Source of the DNA: Bacillota bacterium
GTDB lineage: Bacteria; Bacillota; Clostridia; Peptostreptococcales; Anaerovoracaceae
NCBI GenBank assembly: GCA_017459895.1
Contig: JAFUCA010000010.1
Location: 1 to 64,000, forward strand
Reading direction: 5' to 3'
DNA length: 64,000 nt
A program made the position numbers and the translations under genes. This document shows positions 61,377 through 64,000 of the stretch, piece after piece. Under the pieces are notes generated by a model. The model did no database searches. It had not been told where the DNA came from and was given only the letters and a program-made list of their open reading frames with translations. Positions within the stretch are counted from its first letter, which is position 1. Every line of letters begins with the position of its first letter.

Positions 61377-61414
61377 GCGGCAGAGTATCGTATTATTTAT
61401 AACGGAGGTTTAAC

Positions 61415-61900
61415 ATGATTGGTTGGAAGTCAATGGAGAGCGATGAGGGCCAGAAATTGATGGAGGCCCACGTAGAGAAGACGTTATATCAGAACAACAT
61501 CGAACAGGAAGAGCAGATCAACGGTATGATGCGCTGCTCCGCGGGAGGATGCTCCTTTGACGATCAGACGATCGTATTCGAGTTCCCGATCGAGAAGTGG
61601 CAGACAAACCGCGTCGGACAGCTGCACGGCGGCATCATCTGCACCGCATTCGATCTTTCGATCGCGGCGCTGGCCAGGTTTTATATCGGAGAGAACTTCG
61701 CTCCCACCGTCAGCCTGAACGTGAACTATATCCGTCCGGCAGGAGAAGGAGACACCCTTGTGATAACCGCGAAGGTGACATCCATCGGACGGCGTCTGAC
61801 CCACCTGACCGGAGAAGCGCATTCGAAGAAGACCGGCAAGGTGATCGCATCGGCTTCTTCCGTCTATATCAACGTCGATACCGACAAGGAGCATAAATAA
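61415..61900 (+). CDS. PaaI-type hot-dog thioesterase
   Basis: 161 residues. GQLHGGIICTAFDLSIAALA carries the HGG-x-D motif of the PaaI/YbgC thioesterases and TVSLNVNYIRPAGEGD the beta-strand signature. Hydrolyses acyl- or aryl-CoA thioesters. CGGAGG precedes the start. Confidence 0.85.
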   Translation: MIGWKSMESDEGQKLMEAHVEKTLYQNNIEQEEQINGMMRCSAGGCSFDDQTIVFEFPIEKWQTNRVGQLHGGIICTAFDLSIAALARFYIGENFAPTVSLNVNYIRPAGEGDTLVITAKVTSIGRRLTHLTGEAHSKKTGKVIASASSVYINVDTDKEHK

Positions 61901-61934
61901 AACGATAGTATTATAAAAAATATACTCATTTCGG

Positions 61935-61997
61935 TTGAATAAATATTAATATTGATGTATTATTAAACACGAGCGGATCGATCTGCTCGTGTTTTTT
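61935..61997 (+). promoter_or_regulatory. carA promoter overlapping a terminator hairpin
   Basis: TTGAAT (61935-61940), 17 bp, TATTAT (61958-61963), immediately followed by AAACACGAGC / GCTCGTGTTT (61965-61974 with 61985-61994) and TTTTTT. The hairpin can end the thioesterase transcript; for carA transcripts it would sit at the very 5' end. Confidence 0.65.
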
Positions 61998-62026
61998 GTA
62001 CCGATACGAAGAAGGAGTGACAATTC

Positions 62027-63238
62027 ATGAAAGACTGGAAAGAGGCGCTGCTGTATCTGGAGGACGGCAGTGTCTTCCGCGGCAAGGGATTCGGGTCCCG
62101 GGCGACCGCAGTGGGGGAGCTGGTTTTTAATACATCCATGAGCGGCTACCAGGAGATCCTGACGGATCCTTCCTACAAGGGGCAGATCATCAATATGACC
62201 TATCCGCTGATCGGAAACTACGGCATCAGCGCTGTGGATAATGAATCCGAAGCGATCCATGCCTTCGGACTCGTTATCAAAGATCTCTGCGAAATGCCGT
62301 CCAACGCGAAGAGCATCAAGACGATGGATCAGTGGCTGAAGGAGCAGCAGGTCCCCGGCATCTGCGGGGTGGATACGAGGCAGATCACGAAGAAGATCCG
62401 CACCAACGGGACGATCAAGGCGCTGATCAGCACGGAAGGCATCTCCATCAGCAAGGCGCGCCAGATCTGCCAGGAGGGGCAGCTGCGGGGGGACTGGATG
62501 AAGGAGGTCGCCGTCCCGGCTAAAACCGTGCTCCAGCCGTCAGATGCCACGGACCAGCAGTCAGGCACCACGGAGCAAAGCTCCTGTGCCTGTTGCAGGA
62601 CACCTGCGCGCCAAATCAAAGATTTGGGCCAGGGGTTCCAGCCTTTGCATGTTGCGGTCCTGGACTTCGGCGTGAAGCGGAACATCCTGAAATGCCTGTG
62701 CGATAGAGGCTGCAGGCTGACGGTCTACCCGTATGGGACACCGGCGGAGGAGATCCTCGGGGACAGCCCGGACGGGATCTTCCTCACCAACGGACCGGGG
62801 GATCCGGAGGAGGCGACCGAGGCCATCGAAGAGGTGAAAAAACTGATCCGCCTGTCGGAGATACCCATGTTCGGCATCTGCATGGGACACCAGATCCTGG
62901 CCATCGCGCTGGGGGGCAGGACGTACAAGATGAAATACGGGCACCGGGGCGGCAACCACGGGGTCTACGACAAAAATACGAAGCGCTCCTACATCACATC
63001 CCAGAACCACGGGTATGCGGTGCAGTATGAGAGCATCATCCTGAAGGGCATGGAGATCACCCACCTGAATCTGAACGACGGGACCGTCGAGGGCATGGAG
63101 CACCGGGATCACCCGATCTTTTCGGTGCAGTTCCATCCGGAGGCGTCCCCGGGACCCCAGGACAATTCCTATCTGTTCGATCGGTTCATCGAACGTATGA
63201 AGCAGGCAAAGGCTGACAGCGAAGGGGGTGACCGGTAA
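62027..63238 (+). CDS. carA: Carbamoyl-phosphate synthase small subunit, with an insertion
   Basis: 403 residues (usual about 360-380). The N-terminal domain ([35 protein letters not shown]) and class I glutaminase ([26 protein letters not shown] with the catalytic Cys, [20 protein letters not shown]) are intact. Between them, residues about 166-206 are a Ser/Thr/Gln/Cys-rich insertion encoded by DNA with three tight hairpins. It makes carbamoyl phosphate with CarB for arginine and pyrimidines. One-base overlap with carB. Confidence 0.95.
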   Translation: MKDWKEALLYLEDGSVFRGKGFGSRATAVGELVFNTSMSGYQEILTDPSYKGQIINMTYPLIGNYGISAVDNESEAIHAFGLVIKDLCEMPSNAKSIKTMDQWLKEQQVPGICGVDTRQITKKIRTNGTIKALISTEGISISKARQICQEGQLRGDWMKEVAVPAKTVLQPSDATDQQSGTTEQSSCACCRTPARQIKDLGQGFQPLHVAVLDFGVKRNILKCLCDRGCRLTVYPYGTPAEEILGDSPDGIFLTNGPGDPEEATEAIEEVKKLIRLSEIPMFGICMGHQILAIALGGRTYKMKYGHRGGNHGVYDKNTKRSYITSQNHGYAVQYESIILKGMEITHLNLNDGTVEGMEHRDHPIFSVQFHPEASPGPQDNSYLFDRFIERMKQAKADSEGGDR

Positions 63239-64000
63239 TGCCGAAGAAACCATCACTGAAGAAGATCCTGATCATCGGCTCCGGCCCGATCATCATCGGG
63301 CAGGCGGCGGAATTCGATTATTCCGGAACCCAGGCCTGCAAGGCCATCCGGGAAGAGGGGATCGAGACCATCCTGGTCAACTCCAATCCGGCCACCATCA
63401 TGACGGACCAGGGAATTGCCGACACCGTCTACATGGAGCCCCTGACGGAGGAGGCGCTGGAGCAGATCCTGGACAAGGAACGCCCGGACGGGATCCTGGC
63501 GGGATTCGGCGGGCAGACCGGCCTGAATCTGGCGATGGAGCTGGAAGAAAAGGGCATCCTGAAAAAGTTCGGGACCCAGCTTTTGGGCGTCAACCGGGAG
63601 AGCATCAAGAAGGCGGAGGACCGGGAAGCCTTTAAGGAACTGATGGAGGAGATCGGAGAGCCGATTCCCGGATCCGTCATCGCGACGAGCATCGAAGAGT
63701 GCTACGATTTTGTGGAGAAGGAGGGGCTGCCGGTGATCATCCGGCCGGCCTATACCCTGGGCGGCACCGGCGGCGGCATCGCCACCACCATGGAGGAGCT
63801 GCAGCAGCTCTGCTATTCGGGCATGGAATCCAGCGCCATCGGACAGATCCTGCTGGAGAAGTCGGTGGCCGGATGGAAGGAGATCGAATACGAGGTCATC
63901 CGGGACAGCCGGGACAACTGCATCATCATCTGCAGCATGGAGAACATGGATCCGGTGGGGGTGCACACGGGGGACAGCATCGTCGTGGCGCCGACCCAGA
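63238..64000 (+). CDS. carB: Carbamoyl-phosphate synthase large subunit (N-terminal part, runs off the right edge)
   Basis: The first 254 residues of a protein usually about 1,070 long. [44 protein letters not shown] and [14 protein letters not shown] are carB N-terminal ATP-grasp signatures. It overlaps the carA stop (TAATG). Confidence 0.97.
   Translation, partial: MPKKPSLKKILIIGSGPIIIGQAAEFDYSGTQACKAIREEGIETILVNSNPATIMTDQGIADTVYMEPLTEEALEQILDKERPDGILAGFGGQTGLNLAMELEEKGILKKFGTQLLGVNRESIKKAEDREAFKELMEEIGEPIPGSVIATSIEECYDFVEKEGLPVIIRPAYTLGGTGGGIATTMEELQQLCYSGMESSAIGQILLEKSVAGWKEIEYEVIRDSRDNCIIICSMENMDPVGVHTGDSIVVAPTQ

Overview
The window is chromosomal DNA of a Gram-positive anaerobe, most likely class Clostridia. 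Evidence: gene orders ylxM-ffh-rpsP-khpA-rimM-trmD and yggS-sepF-divIVA-lspA-rluD, Firmicute-type promoters (TTGACA/TATAAT, many with extended -10), a sigma-54 activator, an [FeFe] hydrogenase, a BaiCD-type flavoenzyme and many amino-acid or peptide catabolism genes. Core genes look GC-rich and the inserted genes AT-rich. A family assignment (for example Anaerovoracaceae/Family XIII) would be a guess.

Layout. 1-5.1 kb: end of one APC permease, a second APC permease, then a sensor kinase and sigma-54 activator. 5.1-13.1 kb: protein-targeting, ribosome-maturation and division genes. 13.1-20.4 kb: a tiny zinc-ribbon gene, a hydrolase, rqcH (minus strand), yicC-gmk-rpoZ, a LytTR gene, rpsB-tsf. 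20.4-27.8 kb: an AT-rich accessory patchwork (small ORFs, TetR plus two HXXEE membrane proteins, AAA/DUF4143 ATPase, ORF6N/PLD-like protein, IS-like end, truncated AlbA gene). 27.9-30.8 kb: YfcC transporter and PepD dipeptidase. 30.9-34.3 kb: a frameshifted HTH-ADP-ribosylglycohydrolase gene, an ORF-less group II intron and repeat-rich noncoding DNA. 34.4-43.2 kb: thpR, an AlkZ-related gene, then MaoC, acyl carrier protein, MBL hydrolase, LuxE-LuxC fusion, AMP ligase, aldo/keto reductase and Fe-alcohol dehydrogenase, which together look like an acyl-to-aldehyde-to-alcohol pathway. 43.4-52.5 kb: MFS transporter, two CobW-type GTPases, LarA, malic enzyme, ilvE, a cyclase-family hydrolase and an AhpD-like protein. 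52.7-55.9 kb (minus strand): enoate-reductase-like flavoenzyme and class V aminotransferase. 56.1-64 kb: GltD-like flavoprotein plus [FeFe] hydrogenase, a small membrane protein, D-serine dehydratase, a thioesterase, carA and the start of carB.

The strongest unexplained signals are at DNA level. (1) Two, probably three, intergenic arrays of 11-bp inverted repeats share one rigid geometry (11-20-11-31, 73-bp period) while every spacer is different; the repeat word differs between arrays apart from a TCTGC(C/G)AA core. (2) The 10-mer GCAAAGGCTG occurs 25 times by hand count, on both strands, in all reading frames and between genes, like an uptake or Chi-type signal. (3) Four genes have a -10 hexamer only 6-7 nt before the start codon, implying leaderless mRNAs. 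(4) Terminators and the tsf 3' end recur around accessory cargo. The arrays are the best candidate for an undescribed system.
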